A stretch of 18,789 bases of DNA from JBKHJZ01 sp046537875 (GCA_046537875.1 JBKHJZ010000047.1:1-18789), one strand, 5' to 3'. Numbered from the stretch's first letter, positions 1-7,160 are shown. Numbers and translations are program-made. The notes: a model not told the origin generated them from the letters alone.

Positions 1-150
1 CGGCTCATGTGCGCGACCGACTGGGGCGGTCGTCACCGGCACGACGCCGAGCTCCGGGCGGGCCCGGTGGTCGGCTCGCACCCTCCGGTCGTTCCGCTCG
101 GCGGCGACCAGGACACTGGCGTCGCAGACGACGCCCACGCCGGGCCCCAC
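1..150 (-). CDS. PIN-domain toxin (VapC-like), N-terminal fragment cut by the window edge
   Basis: The reading frame begins at a GTG 9 nt after the antitoxin stop and stays open to the left edge, giving about 50 residues. The N-terminus holds the hydrophobic strand and first conserved acidic residue of PIN nucleases (VVCDASVLVAAERND, Asp10), and a later VPVTTAP stretch matches the second strand of the fold. PIN toxins of VapBC systems are Mg-dependent ribonucleases that cleave tRNA or rRNA when not held by the antitoxin. The order antitoxin then toxin on one strand fits a VapBC operon. A second in-frame GTG at 138 could be the start. The remaining catalytic acidic residues lie outside the window, so activity cannot be judged. 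Confidence 0.72.
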   Translation of the reverse strand, partial: MGPGVGVVCDASVLVAAERNDRRVRADHRARPELGVVPVTTAPVGRAHEP

Positions 151-159
151 CGTGCCGCC

Positions 160-405
160 TCAGACGAGATCGGCGACGATGCGCCGGCGTGCCCCGGCGA
201 GCTCGTCACCGCTGAGCGCACCATGCTCGGCTTCCCACTCCTCGACGGCTCGCAGGCCGTCACGGACGAGCAGGGCTCGCCGGGCGGCCTCGGTCATCCA
301 CGCCGACACGCTCACGCCCTCGGCGGCAGCGGCGGCGACGACCCGCTCGTGGAGGTCGGGGTCAAGGATGATCGAGAGCTTCGGCGACGGCCTTCCTCGT
401 GGCAC
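160..405 (-). CDS. VapB-like / ribbon-helix-helix antitoxin
   Basis: An 81-residue protein if started at the GTG at 405; an ATG at 483 would add 26 residues of unlikely composition. The N-terminal KLSIILDPDLHERV segment looks like the DNA-contacting beta strand and first helix of a ribbon-helix-helix domain. It is followed by VSVSAWMTEAARRAL, the second helix, and by an acidic tail (VEEWEAEHGALS) of the type that binds and blocks PIN toxins. It precedes the PIN toxin fragment with a 9-nt gap, so the two are probably co-transcribed. Such antitoxins usually repress their own promoter together with the toxin; no operator was identified in the 113 bp separating it from the divergent cyclase gene. 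The start is the least certain part. Confidence 0.75.
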   Translation of the reverse strand: MPRGRPSPKLSIILDPDLHERVVAAAAAEGVSVSAWMTEAARRALLVRDGLRAVEEWEAEHGALSGDELAGARRRIVADLV

Positions 406-518
406 CCGAGAAGCATGCCACCGACGGGAACCCCACAGCCTCGCACCGGGTAGCTCGACCGTGCACCCGCACGCCGACCACACTTGGCCGACCGGCCGGC
501 ACAGCGACGGGGGGAGAC

Positions 519-1445
519 GTGGCGCTGCCAGACCATCTCGAGCAGCTCGCAGCCCGGGTGTCGAACCGTGGGCGCTGGGGCCCGGACGACCAGCGGGGCA
601 CGCTCAACCTGATCACCCCCGAGGCCGTGCTCCGGGGCGTCGCCGCGGTGCGCGACGGCAGGGCGTTCTCGCTCGCCATCCCCTTCGACGAGGACGGCCC
701 CCAGACCGGGGCGATCCCGGGCCGGGAGAACCCGCAGCGCCGGATGCTCGCGGTGAACACCAGCTACACGGGCGACCCGTCGGACTTCTGCACCAGCGAC
801 GACGCCGTGAGCATGGGCGTGCAGGCGGCGACCCACTGGGACGCCCTCAGCCACGTGAGCTACGAGCACCGCCTGTACAACGACACCCACGCCGGCGTGA
901 TCGACGAGCGCGGCGCGCACCGCCTCGGCATCGAGACGTTCGGCCCCGTGGCCACGCGGGGCATCCTCGCCGACGTGGCCCGGGCGCACGGCGTCGACCA
1001 CTTCGACGAGGGCTACGCGATCACGGGCGACGACCTCGACGCGGCCGTCGCGCTGGGCGGGTTGACCGTGAAGCCCGGCGATGCGCTGCTCGTGCGGACC
1101 GGACAGATGAACCACCTGCGCCGGGGAGACCGCGAGCGGTTCGCCACCCCGTCACCCGGCCTGTCGACCCAGTCGATCGAGTGGCTGCACGACCACGACA
1201 TCGCCGCGGTGGCCACCGACACCCTGGTGCTCGAGGTGTGGCCGTGCGAGGACCCGGCAGTGCTGCTGCCCGTGCACATGATCCATCTCGTCGACATGGG
1301 CCTCGTCCAGGGCCAGCTGTGGGCGCTCGACGAGCTGGCCGCCGACTGCGAAACCGACGGGCGCTACGAGTTCCTGCTGTGCGCCACCCCGCTGCCGCTC
1401 ACCCGCGCGGTCGGCGGGCCGGTGGCGCCCACCGCGCTGAAGTGA
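519..1445 (+). CDS. Cyclase family protein (kynurenine formamidase-like metal hydrolase)
   Basis: The product has 308 residues. The GTG start is chosen because GGGGAGA lies a few bases upstream; the frame is open further upstream but there the composition is not protein-like. The segment MGVQAATHWDALSH (residues 99-112) is the metal-binding signature of the cyclase/formamidase superfamily (HxGTHxDxxxH), with His106, Asp108 and His112 kept and the first His replaced. The length is typical of the longer cyclase subfamily rather than of the roughly 210-residue KynB enzymes. The family hydrolyses amides or cyclises polyketide-like substrates; the substrate here is unknown. No signal peptide or membrane segment is seen. 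The neighbours are an unrelated toxin-antitoxin pair and a Uma2 gene, so context does not help. Confidence 0.85.
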   Translation: MALPDHLEQLAARVSNRGRWGPDDQRGTLNLITPEAVLRGVAAVRDGRAFSLAIPFDEDGPQTGAIPGRENPQRRMLAVNTSYTGDPSDFCTSDDAVSMGVQAATHWDALSHVSYEHRLYNDTHAGVIDERGAHRLGIETFGPVATRGILADVARAHGVDHFDEGYAITGDDLDAAVALGGLTVKPGDALLVRTGQMNHLRRGDRERFATPSPGLSTQSIEWLHDHDIAAVATDTLVLEVWPCEDPAVLLPVHMIHLVDMGLVQGQLWALDELAADCETDGRYEFLLCATPLPLTRAVGGPVAPTALK

Positions 1446-1452
1446 CGCACAC

Positions 1453-1462
1453 GGCGCACGCC
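1453..1462. terminator. Palindrome between convergent genes
   Basis: The 17-bp gap between the convergent cyclase and Uma2 stops contains GGCG-CA-CGCC. The stem is short and there is no T tract, so termination is only a possibility. Confidence 0.2.
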
Positions 1463-2017
1463 TCAGCGCGCTCGGAACAGGTCGGCGACCGTGAACGACA
1501 GGTTGACCGGCGTGTCGATGGCCACCCGTTCGCCGGTGTCGACCACCGTCTCGTACTGGCGATCCACCAGGTGCAGTGCGACGAAGCGTGGCGTCGGGCG
1601 CGTGCCGTCGAGCAGCCAGTAGTGCTCGATGCCGGCCTCGGCGTACACGTGCCGCTTGGTGACCGTGTCATGGGTGCGGCTGCCGGGCGAGACGACCTCG
1701 ACCACCAGCAGCACCGGGAGGCCGAGCACCCGCGGGCCGACGCTGCCGTGCGGGACCACCACGATGTCGGGCTCGAGCATCTGGTCGCCGGGCAGCCGCA
1801 GGCCGATCGGGGCGGCGAACACCTCGTGGCCCGGTGGTGCAGCTTCCTCGAGCAGCCGCTGCAGGCGCCGTGAGGCCCGCTGATGTGCGGGCACGGGCGT
1901 CGGGGACACGACGATCGTCCCTCCGATGAGCTCGTAGCGGCGACCGTCGTCGGGCGTGGCCTCCCAGTCGGCGAGGGTGAAGCCGTCGCCCAGGGGTGAA
2001 GTGGTCACGAGCGTCAT
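1463..2017 (-). CDS. Uma2 family endonuclease-fold protein (DUF820)
   Basis: 184 residues, close to the usual family length. The ATG is preceded by GGGAGG with good spacing. The pattern fits Uma2: an early DDGRRYELIGGTIVVSPTP segment (residues 23-41), then LEPDIVVV, then LLVVEVVSPGSRTHD with the acidic and E-V-x-S residues of a PD-(D/E)XK-like core, then KRHVYAEAGIEHYWLLD. Proteins of this family are very common in cyanobacteria and actinobacteria. They are predicted nucleases, but their biological role is largely unknown. It converges on the cyclase gene and has a long upstream region. Nothing indicates membership of a mobile element. Confidence 0.9.
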   Translation of the reverse strand: MTLVTTSPLGDGFTLADWEATPDDGRRYELIGGTIVVSPTPVPAHQRASRRLQRLLEEAAPPGHEVFAAPIGLRLPGDQMLEPDIVVVPHGSVGPRVLGLPVLLVVEVVSPGSRTHDTVTKRHVYAEAGIEHYWLLDGTRPTPRFVALHLVDRQYETVVDTGERVAIDTPVNLSFTVADLFRAR

Positions 2018-2299
2018 CGAACCTCCCGGGTCGCGCAGGCGGGCATGTGGCCAGCGGGCTGGCGAGGCCGGCCTGGCGGGACCGATCCGGCGGGGGCCAG
2101 GCTACATCGTGGGTGTGACGCCCACGCTGACACGGCCGGCATCGGGACACCGCTGCCCGGGACCGCCGTCGCACCCCGGGGGCGCACAGCACCCGGCCGC
2201 CGAACACCCGGCCGCAGCGAACCGGCGGGCGTTCGCACCGGGCGGCCCGTGACGTTCGCCCCTACCCGCGGCTGGCCACCCGAGCGCAGGATGATCCCG
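2018..2299. other. Divergent intergenic region, Uma2 / patatin-like
   Basis: These 282 bp lie between two divergent genes and must hold both promoters. On the minus strand TAGCCT (2104 to 2099) is a possible -10 for the Uma2 gene, giving a leader of about 75 nt that ends in GGGAGG. No convincing promoter was found for the plus strand. Open frames cross the region but their translations look like GC-rich noise. Confidence 0.3.
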
Positions 2300-3430
2300 A
2301 TGCTCTCACCGGTGCTCGACATCTTCCGGGTCCGCCAGTACTTCAACGTGCTCACCCGGGCGCGGGACGTGGCGGGCAGCGTGCGCGACGATGTGGGCTT
2401 CGTCCGCCGGGTGCGCCGGGGGCTGCTGCCGCTCCCGGTCGACCGGGCGCCCGGGCCGGTCGACCCGTTCCCTCCGGACGAGGAGCTCGACCCGGGTGCC
2501 CTCGACGGCCGGTCGGTGGGCCTGATCGCCACCGGCGGCAGCGGGGCGTTGGCGTCGCTCACGGGCGTGGCCCGGGCCCTCGAGGAGGCGCAGATCCGGC
2601 CGTCCGTGGTGTCGGTGTGCTCCGGGTCGGCGCTGTTCGGCTTCCCGCTGGCGGCCGGCGTACCGGCCCGCGACGTCGCTCGGTTCACCACGGGGCTCCG
2701 GCCGTCCGACTACCTGGATCCTGACTGGCCGGCGCTCCTCACGATGGCGCCGCGGCTCGCCCGGGGGTTCGCGGGTGCCCTGAAGGGCGACGCGGTCGAG
2801 GCGACCTACCGGTCGCTGCTCGGTCACATGACCCTCGCCGAGATGCCGGTGCCGTGCTACGCGCCGATCTGGAACCTCGAGGAGAACCGGATCGAGTACC
2901 TTGGGCCCCGCACGCACCCGGACATGACTGTCGCTCACGCGGTGCGCATGGCGATCGCCCTGCCGCTGTTCGTCGATGCGGTCGAGTTGGACGGCGGCTC
3001 GTGGTGTGACGGTGGAGTCGTCGACATCTTCCCCGTGGCCCCGCTCCTCGACATCGAGGACCGCCCCGAGGTGGTGCTGGCCGTCAACGGCTTCTACCCG
3101 CCGGACTTCGCCGGCGAGGAGGCGCCGAGGGACTGGCGCGAGCGACCCCTGTCGATCCTCCACGTGGCGTCGCAGGTGCGGACCTGCCAGCAGATCCAGC
3201 TGGCCCGGGAGAACCTGCGCCGCCTGCGCGACAGCTGTGACGTGGCGCTGCTCGAGCCGGTGCCCTACGAGCGCGTGCGGGGCACCGGCTTCTACGAGCA
3301 GTTCCTCTCCACCGACGACTGGCCCGTGTTCATGGTGGCGGGGCGCGAGCACACCCGCCGTGCGCTCGCCGCGCTCGCCGCCTCGCCGAACGGCGCAGGC
3401 GCCGGTGCGCACGCCTTGATGGGCTCGTAG
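2300..3430 (+). CDS. Patatin-like phospholipase family protein with altered nucleophile motif
   Basis: 376 residues from the ATG at 2300, chosen because CAGGATGA lies about 9 nt upstream; the in-frame ATG at 2291 is possible. The fold is recognisable. A glycine-rich oxyanion-type loop (ATGGSGAL, residues 77-84) comes first, then the nucleophile strand VSVCSGSALFG (104-114), and the Asp motif WCDGGVVD (235-242) that completes the Ser-Asp dyad. The nucleophile elbow reads V-C-S-G-S where patatins have G-x-S-x-G, so both flanking glycines are replaced around Ser108. A lipid acyl hydrolase is the family role, but activity is uncertain. There is no signal peptide. The stop codon TAG doubles as the start of a -10 hexamer for the next gene. 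Confidence 0.8.
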   Translation: MLSPVLDIFRVRQYFNVLTRARDVAGSVRDDVGFVRRVRRGLLPLPVDRAPGPVDPFPPDEELDPGALDGRSVGLIATGGSGALASLTGVARALEEAQIRPSVVSVCSGSALFGFPLAAGVPARDVARFTTGLRPSDYLDPDWPALLTMAPRLARGFAGALKGDAVEATYRSLLGHMTLAEMPVPCYAPIWNLEENRIEYLGPRTHPDMTVAHAVRMAIALPLFVDAVELDGGSWCDGGVVDIFPVAPLLDIEDRPEVVLAVNGFYPPDFAGEEAPRDWRERPLSILHVASQVRTCQQIQLARENLRRLRDSCDVALLEPVPYERVRGTGFYEQFLSTDDWPVFMVAGREHTRRALAALAASPNGAGAGAHALMGS

Positions 3431-3433
3431 CCT
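3428..3433 (+). promoter_or_regulatory. Candidate leaderless -10 box for rpiB
   Basis: TAGCCT lies 6 nt before the GTG of the isomerase gene and overlaps the stop codon of the patatin-like gene. No Shine-Dalgarno sequence is present in the 9-nt gap, which supports leaderless initiation. No clear -35 was found. Confidence 0.4.
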
Positions 3434-3439
3434 GGGCGC

Positions 3440-3850
3440 GTGCGCATCGCATTCGGAACCGACGAGAGCACGCCGCTCACGGAGCACGTGAAGGCCGCGC
3501 TCGCGGATCGCGGCCACGAGGTGGTGGCGAAGCACGAGGACGAGCCCTGGCCCGATGTCGGCCGCAGTGTCGGCGAGGCCGTGGCGTCGGGCCAGGCGGA
3601 TCGCGGAGTCGTGTGCTGTTGGACCGGCACCGGCGTGTCGATGGCCGCCAACAAGGTCGCAGGCGTCCGCGCCGCGCTCTGCACCGACAGGCAGACGGCC
3701 GAGGGGGCACGCCGGTGGAACGACGCCAACGTGCTCGCGTTCGGCCTCCGGCTCATCTCCGAGACGGTGGCCGACGAGATGCTCGACGCGTTCCTGTCCA
3801 CCCCGCCCGACGCGGACGAGGCCGAGACGATCGCCCGCCTGGGTTCCTGA
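3440..3850 (+). CDS. rpiB: RpiB/LacA/LacB family sugar-phosphate isomerase (probable ribose-5-phosphate isomerase B)
   Basis: 136 residues from GTG. The enzyme class interconverts ribose 5-phosphate and ribulose 5-phosphate in the pentose phosphate pathway. The signature region VVCCWTGTGVSMAANKVAG aligns with the CGTG...AANK motif of RpiB and places the catalytic Cys at residue 60. NDANVLAFG (residues 93-101) is the second conserved block, and the N-terminal MRIAFGTDES strand is also typical. It follows the patatin-like gene by 9 nt but probably has its own promoter, because a -10-like TAGCCT spans the junction. It could instead be one of the allose/galactose-6-phosphate isomerase relatives, which share this fold. 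The variant CWTGTG is tolerated in the family as I know it. Confidence 0.88.
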   Translation: MRIAFGTDESTPLTEHVKAALADRGHEVVAKHEDEPWPDVGRSVGEAVASGQADRGVVCCWTGTGVSMAANKVAGVRAALCTDRQTAEGARRWNDANVLAFGLRLISETVADEMLDAFLSTPPDADEAETIARLGS

Positions 3851-3907
3851 CCGCGTGCGGGTCGGCGCGTGCCCGGGCGGGTGGCCCTGGGCCCCGGCGG
3901 TCACGAC

Positions 3908-3913
3908 TACTGT
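3908..3913 (+). promoter_or_regulatory. Candidate leaderless -10 box for rnhB
   Basis: TACTGT is followed by 7 nt and then the ATG, the spacing expected when transcription begins at the A of the start codon. No Shine-Dalgarno sequence is present. Confidence 0.5.
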
Positions 3914-3920
3914 CGGGCCG

Positions 3921-4622
3921 ATGGGTCCCACGGCGCCTCCGCTCCGCCCGGCGCTGCGGGGGCACTCGCCGTCGCTGCGCCGGGAGCAGGAGCTCTGGGA
4001 TGCCGGCCACGAGGTGGTCGTCGGCCTCGACGAGGTGGGGAGGGGCGCGTGGGCGGGCCCGCTGACCGTGGCCGCCGCGGTGCTGCCGCGGGGGCGGCGC
4101 GTCTACAAGGTGCGCGACTCCAAGCAGCTCCTGCCCCACGAGCGTGAGGCGCTGTTCGACCGGATCGCCGGTTGGTGCACCGCCTGGGCGGTCGGCCATG
4201 CCAGCCATGAGGAGTGCGACGATCTGGGGATGAGCGAGGCGCAGCGGCTGGCCGCGAGGCGGGCGATCGAGCGGTTGGGGGTGACCCCCGACCGCATGCT
4301 GCTCGACGGTCGCTGGGACTTTGTCGGGGGAGGCATCACCGAGCGGGTCGTGCGGGGCGACCAGCAGTGCCTGTCGATCGCAGCCGCGTCGATCCTCGCC
4401 AAGGTCACCCGCGACCGCATCATGCGCGGCGAGGCCGACCATCATCCGTGGTGGTGGTTCGAGCAGAACAAGGGCTATCCGTGCCCGCGGCACAAGGCGG
4501 TGCTCCGGGGGTTCGGGCCCTCGGCCATCCACCGGCAGAGCTGGGTGTTCATGGACGGGCTGCCCTGGTCGGGCATCCCGCGTCGGGTCCGCCCCGACCC
4601 CCAGGGCCGGCTGTTCGGCTGA
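3921..4622 (+). CDS. rnhB: Ribonuclease HII
   Basis: 233 residues. Removes RNA from RNA-DNA hybrids and misincorporated ribonucleotides in the cytoplasm. All hallmarks are visible: GLDEVGRGAWAGPL (residues 35-48) supplies the DExGRG motif with Asp37 and Glu38, DSKQL follows at 66-70, LLDG gives Asp129, and AAASILAKVTRDR (154-166) carries the conserved Lys and Asp165. These form the four-acid metal site of type 2 RNases H. The ATG is chosen because it begins the recognisable protein and sits 7 nt after a TACTGT -10 box; the frame is open much further upstream but overlaps rpiB. It is not coupled to trmD or rplS genes, its frequent neighbours. It ends in a short Arg/Pro-rich tail. Confidence 0.95.
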   Translation: MGPTAPPLRPALRGHSPSLRREQELWDAGHEVVVGLDEVGRGAWAGPLTVAAAVLPRGRRVYKVRDSKQLLPHEREALFDRIAGWCTAWAVGHASHEECDDLGMSEAQRLAARRAIERLGVTPDRMLLDGRWDFVGGGITERVVRGDQQCLSIAAASILAKVTRDRIMRGEADHHPWWWFEQNKGYPCPRHKAVLRGFGPSAIHRQSWVFMDGLPWSGIPRRVRPDPQGRLFG

Positions 4623-4663
4623 CCAGCCCACGCCGCGCGGACGTTCCCGATCGACGCGACTCC

Positions 4664-4669
4664 TAGGGT
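4664..4669 (+). promoter_or_regulatory. Candidate -10 box for the osmC gene
   Basis: TAGGGT lies 35 nt before the osmC ATG, leaving a short leader that contains GGGAGGA. Unlike the leaderless candidates in the window, this gene has a clear ribosome binding site. Confidence 0.35.
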
Positions 4670-4704
4670 GGGGCGCGACCCGTCGGACTCCGGGAGGAAC
4701 ACCC

Positions 4705-5127
4705 ATGCCCGTTCGCACCGCCAATGCCCGCTGGGAAGGTGGCATCCAGGACGGCAACGGCACGATGCGCTTCGGCTCCTTCGAGGGCCCGTACTCGTTC
4801 GCGTCCCGCTTCGAGGAGGGCCCGGGGACGAACCCCGAGGAGCTCATCGGCGCGGCCCACGCGGGGTGCTTCTCGATGGCGCTCTCCGGGGCGCTCGGCC
4901 GCGCCGGGTTCCCGCCCGACTCGATCGACACCACCGCCACCGTCCACCTGCGCCGCGACGACGCCGGTATCCGCATCGAGCGGATCCAGCTCGATTGCAC
5001 GGCGAGCGTCCCCGGCATCGACGAGGCGGCGTTCGCCGAGCAGGCGAACGGGGCCAAGGAGAACTGCCCGGTGTCCAAGGCGCTGGCCGGTGTCGACATC
5101 GAGCTGTCGGCCCGGCTCGCCGGTTGA
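4705..5127 (+). CDS. osmC: OsmC family peroxiredoxin
   Basis: 140 residues, the standard length for OsmC. Reduces organic hydroperoxides through a two-cysteine mechanism. Cys55 lies in AHAGCFSMAL and Cys121 in KENCPVSKAL, the two redox cysteines of the family, and GTNPEELIGAAHA (residues 41-53) is the conserved block ahead of the first cysteine. GGGAGGA lies at a good distance before the ATG. The stop overlaps a possible TTG start of the downstream YbaK-type gene, so the two may be translated together. OsmC is usually induced by osmotic or oxidative stress; a possible -10 (TAGGGT) is seen, but no regulator site. The cysteine spacing fits OsmC rather than the Ohr branch, though I cannot exclude a related subgroup. 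Confidence 0.92.
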   Translation: MPVRTANARWEGGIQDGNGTMRFGSFEGPYSFASRFEEGPGTNPEELIGAAHAGCFSMALSGALGRAGFPPDSIDTTATVHLRRDDAGIRIERIQLDCTASVPGIDEAAFAEQANGAKENCPVSKALAGVDIELSARLAG

Positions 5128-5153
5128 GCGTTCGGCCACCGGGGTCCGGATCG

Positions 5154-5636
5154 GTGCATCCCAGCGCGGCACGCGTCCGTGACGTCGCCCGGGCCCGGGG
5201 AGTCGACATCGAGATCCGCGAGTTCCCGTCCGGCACCCGCACCGCGGAGGATGCGGCCGGCGCCATCGGGTGCGACGTGGCGCAGATCGTGAAGTCGCTC
5301 GTGTTCGTGGTGGACGGCGAGCCCGTGCTCGCGCTGGTGTCGGGCGCGAACCGGGTCGACGAGACGCTGCTGACCAGCGCCGTGGGCGGCACCCGGGTGT
5401 CCCGGGCCGACGCCGACACGGTGCGGGACGCGACGGGCTTCCCGATCGGCGGCGTCCCGCCGTTCGGCCATCCCCGGCAGCTCCGCACCTGCATCGATCC
5501 CGATCTGCTGTCCTTCGACGTCGTGTGGGCGGCCGCCGGCACGCCCCGGCACGTGTTCGCTGCCGAGCCGGCGTGGCTCGCGTCGGTCACCGGTGCGATC
5601 GAGGCCGCCATCACCGCTCGACCCGCCGCGCGCTGA
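5154..5636 (+). CDS. YbaK/EbsC family aminoacyl-tRNA deacylase-like protein
   Basis: 160 residues from the GTG at 5154; a TTG at 5124 overlapping the osmC stop would add 10 residues. Proteins of this fold hydrolyse mischarged aminoacyl-tRNA (for example Cys-tRNA-Pro) in trans. The conserved Lys47 lies in QIVKSLVF, the substrate-pocket position known from bacterial YbaK. GGVPPFGH (residues 99-106) is the typical second signature, and ANRVDETLL lies between them. It is a single-domain protein and not the insertion domain of a ProRS. The gene follows osmC closely and converges on the anti-sigma factor gene. Which mischarged tRNA it edits cannot be told from the sequence. Confidence 0.88.
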   Translation: MHPSAARVRDVARARGVDIEIREFPSGTRTAEDAAGAIGCDVAQIVKSLVFVVDGEPVLALVSGANRVDETLLTSAVGGTRVSRADADTVRDATGFPIGGVPPFGHPRQLRTCIDPDLLSFDVVWAAAGTPRHVFAAEPAWLASVTGAIEAAITARPAAR

Positions 5637-5640
5637 GCGG

Positions 5641-5654
5641 GCCTGGCGCCGGGC
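5641..5654. terminator. Palindrome between convergent genes
   Basis: GCCTGGCGCCGGGC lies in the 22-bp gap between two convergent stops and can fold on either strand. No T tract follows, so it is at best a weak bidirectional terminator. Confidence 0.3.
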
Positions 5655-5658
5655 ACGG

Positions 5659-6357
5659 CTACGAGCCGAGGGTGCCCCGGAGGATGCTCGATCCCGAGTG
5701 GGTGGGGTCGCCGTCGTCGGGCTCGACCGACACGTCGACGACCGGATACTCGTGGTGGTCGACGGTGTCGGGCACCACGTACGTGCCGTCGGCCCGCATG
5801 GGCCCGAGCGAGATCATGCCCTCGATGTCCTCGTCGATCAGCCACACCTCGTAGAAGCCGTCGGGGTCGGGCAGAGCGGCGGCGTCGGCCTCGATGTCGA
5901 GGGCGAGCCGGCCGTCCGTCTCGACGAGGCGGGCGCTGCCCCCCGGCACGTCGCCGAGCGGCTCGAGGTCGGCCGAGGCCACGAGGGCCGTTCCCTCCTC
6001 GCCGCCCACGACCGCGACGATGCCAGCGGCGATGCCGGCGACGACCACCACCGCGGCGGCCGCAGCCAGCCAGGGCATCGTCCGCCACCAGCGCGGCGGG
6101 CGGGCGCCGGTGTCGCCCGGGTCCCCGTCTCCCGTCTCCGGGCCCGTCCCGGGCTCGCCGCCCCGGCCGGTCCCGCCGGCGACCGTCCGCGCGATGCGGT
6201 CCCACAGGCCCGGCGGAGGCTGGTGGAGCTCGTGGTCCTCCTCGGTCAGCGACCGGGCGACCACACCGAGGCGGTGCAGCTCCACATCCTCGGTGTGGTC
6301 GGGCTCCGCTGACCGCACCGCGTCGAGATCGCGCTCGGCGGCGTCACGGCGCCGCAT
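5659..6357 (-). CDS. RskA-like membrane anti-sigma factor
   Basis: 232 residues. The N-terminal cytoplasmic part (about 1-60) would bind the sigma factor; it contains ELHRLGVVARSL but no HxxxCxxC zinc motif, so it is not a zinc anti-sigma domain. A Gly/Pro-rich linker leads to one membrane helix at about residues 95-118. The outer domain (about 125-230) has the RskA C-terminal pattern, with GFYEVWLID, LGPM, YPVVDVSVEP and a glycine-rich end. The start overlaps the sigma factor stop by 14 nt, and GGAGGG lies ahead of the ATG within the sigma gene, so translation is probably coupled. RskA-type proteins are released by regulated proteolysis; the signal here is unknown. Confidence 0.85.
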   Translation of the reverse strand: MRRRDAAERDLDAVRSAEPDHTEDVELHRLGVVARSLTEEDHELHQPPPGLWDRIARTVAGGTGRGGEPGTGPETGDGDPGDTGARPPRWWRTMPWLAAAAAVVVVAGIAAGIVAVVGGEEGTALVASADLEPLGDVPGGSARLVETDGRLALDIEADAAALPDPDGFYEVWLIDEDIEGMISLGPMRADGTYVVPDTVDHHEYPVVDVSVEPDDGDPTHSGSSILRGTLGS

Positions 6358-7048
6358 CGAGGCCCTCCAGGTGACGGCGCAGCGCCCCGAGCGACCGCCG
6401 GATCTGTGACTTGACCGTGCCCAACGGCCGTCCAGTGTGCTCCGCGATCTGCTCGTGTGTCAGGTCCGAGTAGAAGGCGAGCTCGACGAGCTCGCGGACC
6501 TCGGGCCGCAACCCGTCCAGGCCGTCGGCCAGGAGCAGCCGCTGGGCGAGCGCATCGACCTCCTGGCCGGCCGGTGCCGGATCGGCCACCAGCCGGGCCC
6601 GGTCGAGGCGTGCCGCGGCCCGCTGCCTGCTGCGCAGGGCGTCGCTCACCTTGTGCCGGGCGATGCCCATCAGCCAGCCGCCGAGCGAGCCCCGCTCGGG
6701 ATCGAAGCGGTGGCTGGCCCGCCAGGCGGCGACGAAGGTGTCCTGGGTGGCCTCCTCGGCGAGCCCGGACCCGACGGCTCGGCGACAGAAGGTGAAGACC
6801 ACGCGGCCGTACCGGCGGTAGGCCTCCTCGAGGGCGGTCGGGTCGCCCGCACGGAACCGCTCGTCGAGATCGTCGTCGACGTGGGGATCGTCGCCGTATC
6901 GATCGTCAGCATCCGGCCCGCCGACCACCTGATGACCGTACCCAGCGTGGCCGCCGGATTCGGATCGCGCCCGCGGCCGGCCGACCGCGGCCGGTGGCTG
7001 CCCGCGACGGCCTGGTGCCGTGTCGATCGCCGGGCACGGGAGTGGCAT
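6344..7048 (-). CDS. ECF-family RNA polymerase sigma factor
   Basis: 234 residues. Region 2 spans about residues 64-141, with ALEEAYRRYGRVVF, AEEATQDTFVAAWR and GGWLMGIARHKVSD as the -10 recognition part. Region 4 spans about 172-226, with SDLTHEQIAEHTGRPLGTVKSQIRRSL as the helix-turn-helix for the -35. No extra C-terminal domain is present. The first 60 residues are unusual, Gly/Asp/Arg-rich and poorly conserved. A later GTG would remove part of them, but the ATG at 7048 lies 7 nt after a promoter element shared with the divergent operon, which supports it. Overlap with an RskA-like gene suggests a SigK/SigL-type regulatory pair. It probably controls itself and the adjacent surface-protein genes. 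Confidence 0.92.
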   Translation of the reverse strand: MPLPCPAIDTAPGRRGQPPAAVGRPRARSESGGHAGYGHQVVGGPDADDRYGDDPHVDDDLDERFRAGDPTALEEAYRRYGRVVFTFCRRAVGSGLAEEATQDTFVAAWRASHRFDPERGSLGGWLMGIARHKVSDALRSRQRAAARLDRARLVADPAPAGQEVDALAQRLLLADGLDGLRPEVRELVELAFYSDLTHEQIAEHTGRPLGTVKSQIRRSLGALRRHLEGLDAAP

Positions 7049-7055
7049 GCCTCCT

Positions 7056-7083
7056 CTTCGCCGCCGGCGCCGTGCGGGGATGC
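7056..7083 (-). promoter_or_regulatory. Candidate ECF promoter of the sigma factor gene (autoregulation)
   Basis: Read on the minus strand: GCATCC, 16 nt, GCGAAG, then 7 nt to the ATG at 7048. The same hexamers with the same spacer precede the divergent DUF4397 gene. The layout resembles the CCATCC-N16/17-CCGAAT consensus recalled for mycobacterial SigK. Confidence 0.55.
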
Positions 7084-7132
7084 GGCGTCATGCGGGCGGC
7101 AGGCCCGATTCACCGGCACCGCCAGGCCCGGT

Positions 7133-7160
7133 GCATCCACGGAGCGGCCACGCGGCGAAA
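7133..7160 (+). promoter_or_regulatory. Candidate ECF promoter of the DUF4397-sortase operon
   Basis: GCATCC (7133-7138), 16 nt, GCGAAA (7155-7160). It matches the element in front of the sigma factor gene at 11 of 12 hexamer positions with the same spacing. A start about 7-10 nt downstream leaves a leader of roughly 30 nt with an AGGAG ribosome binding site. Confidence 0.58.

Noticed and set aside
152..1873. Long plus-strand open frame of 573 codons
   Set aside because: Its translation is Arg/Ala/Pro-rich noise, and it overlaps the well-supported antitoxin, cyclase and Uma2 genes in other frames. Long shadow frames are expected at this GC content.
1463..2017. Uma2-family gene as part of a mobile element
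   Set aside because: No inverted repeats, target-site duplications or transposase are nearby, and its composition matches that of its neighbours.
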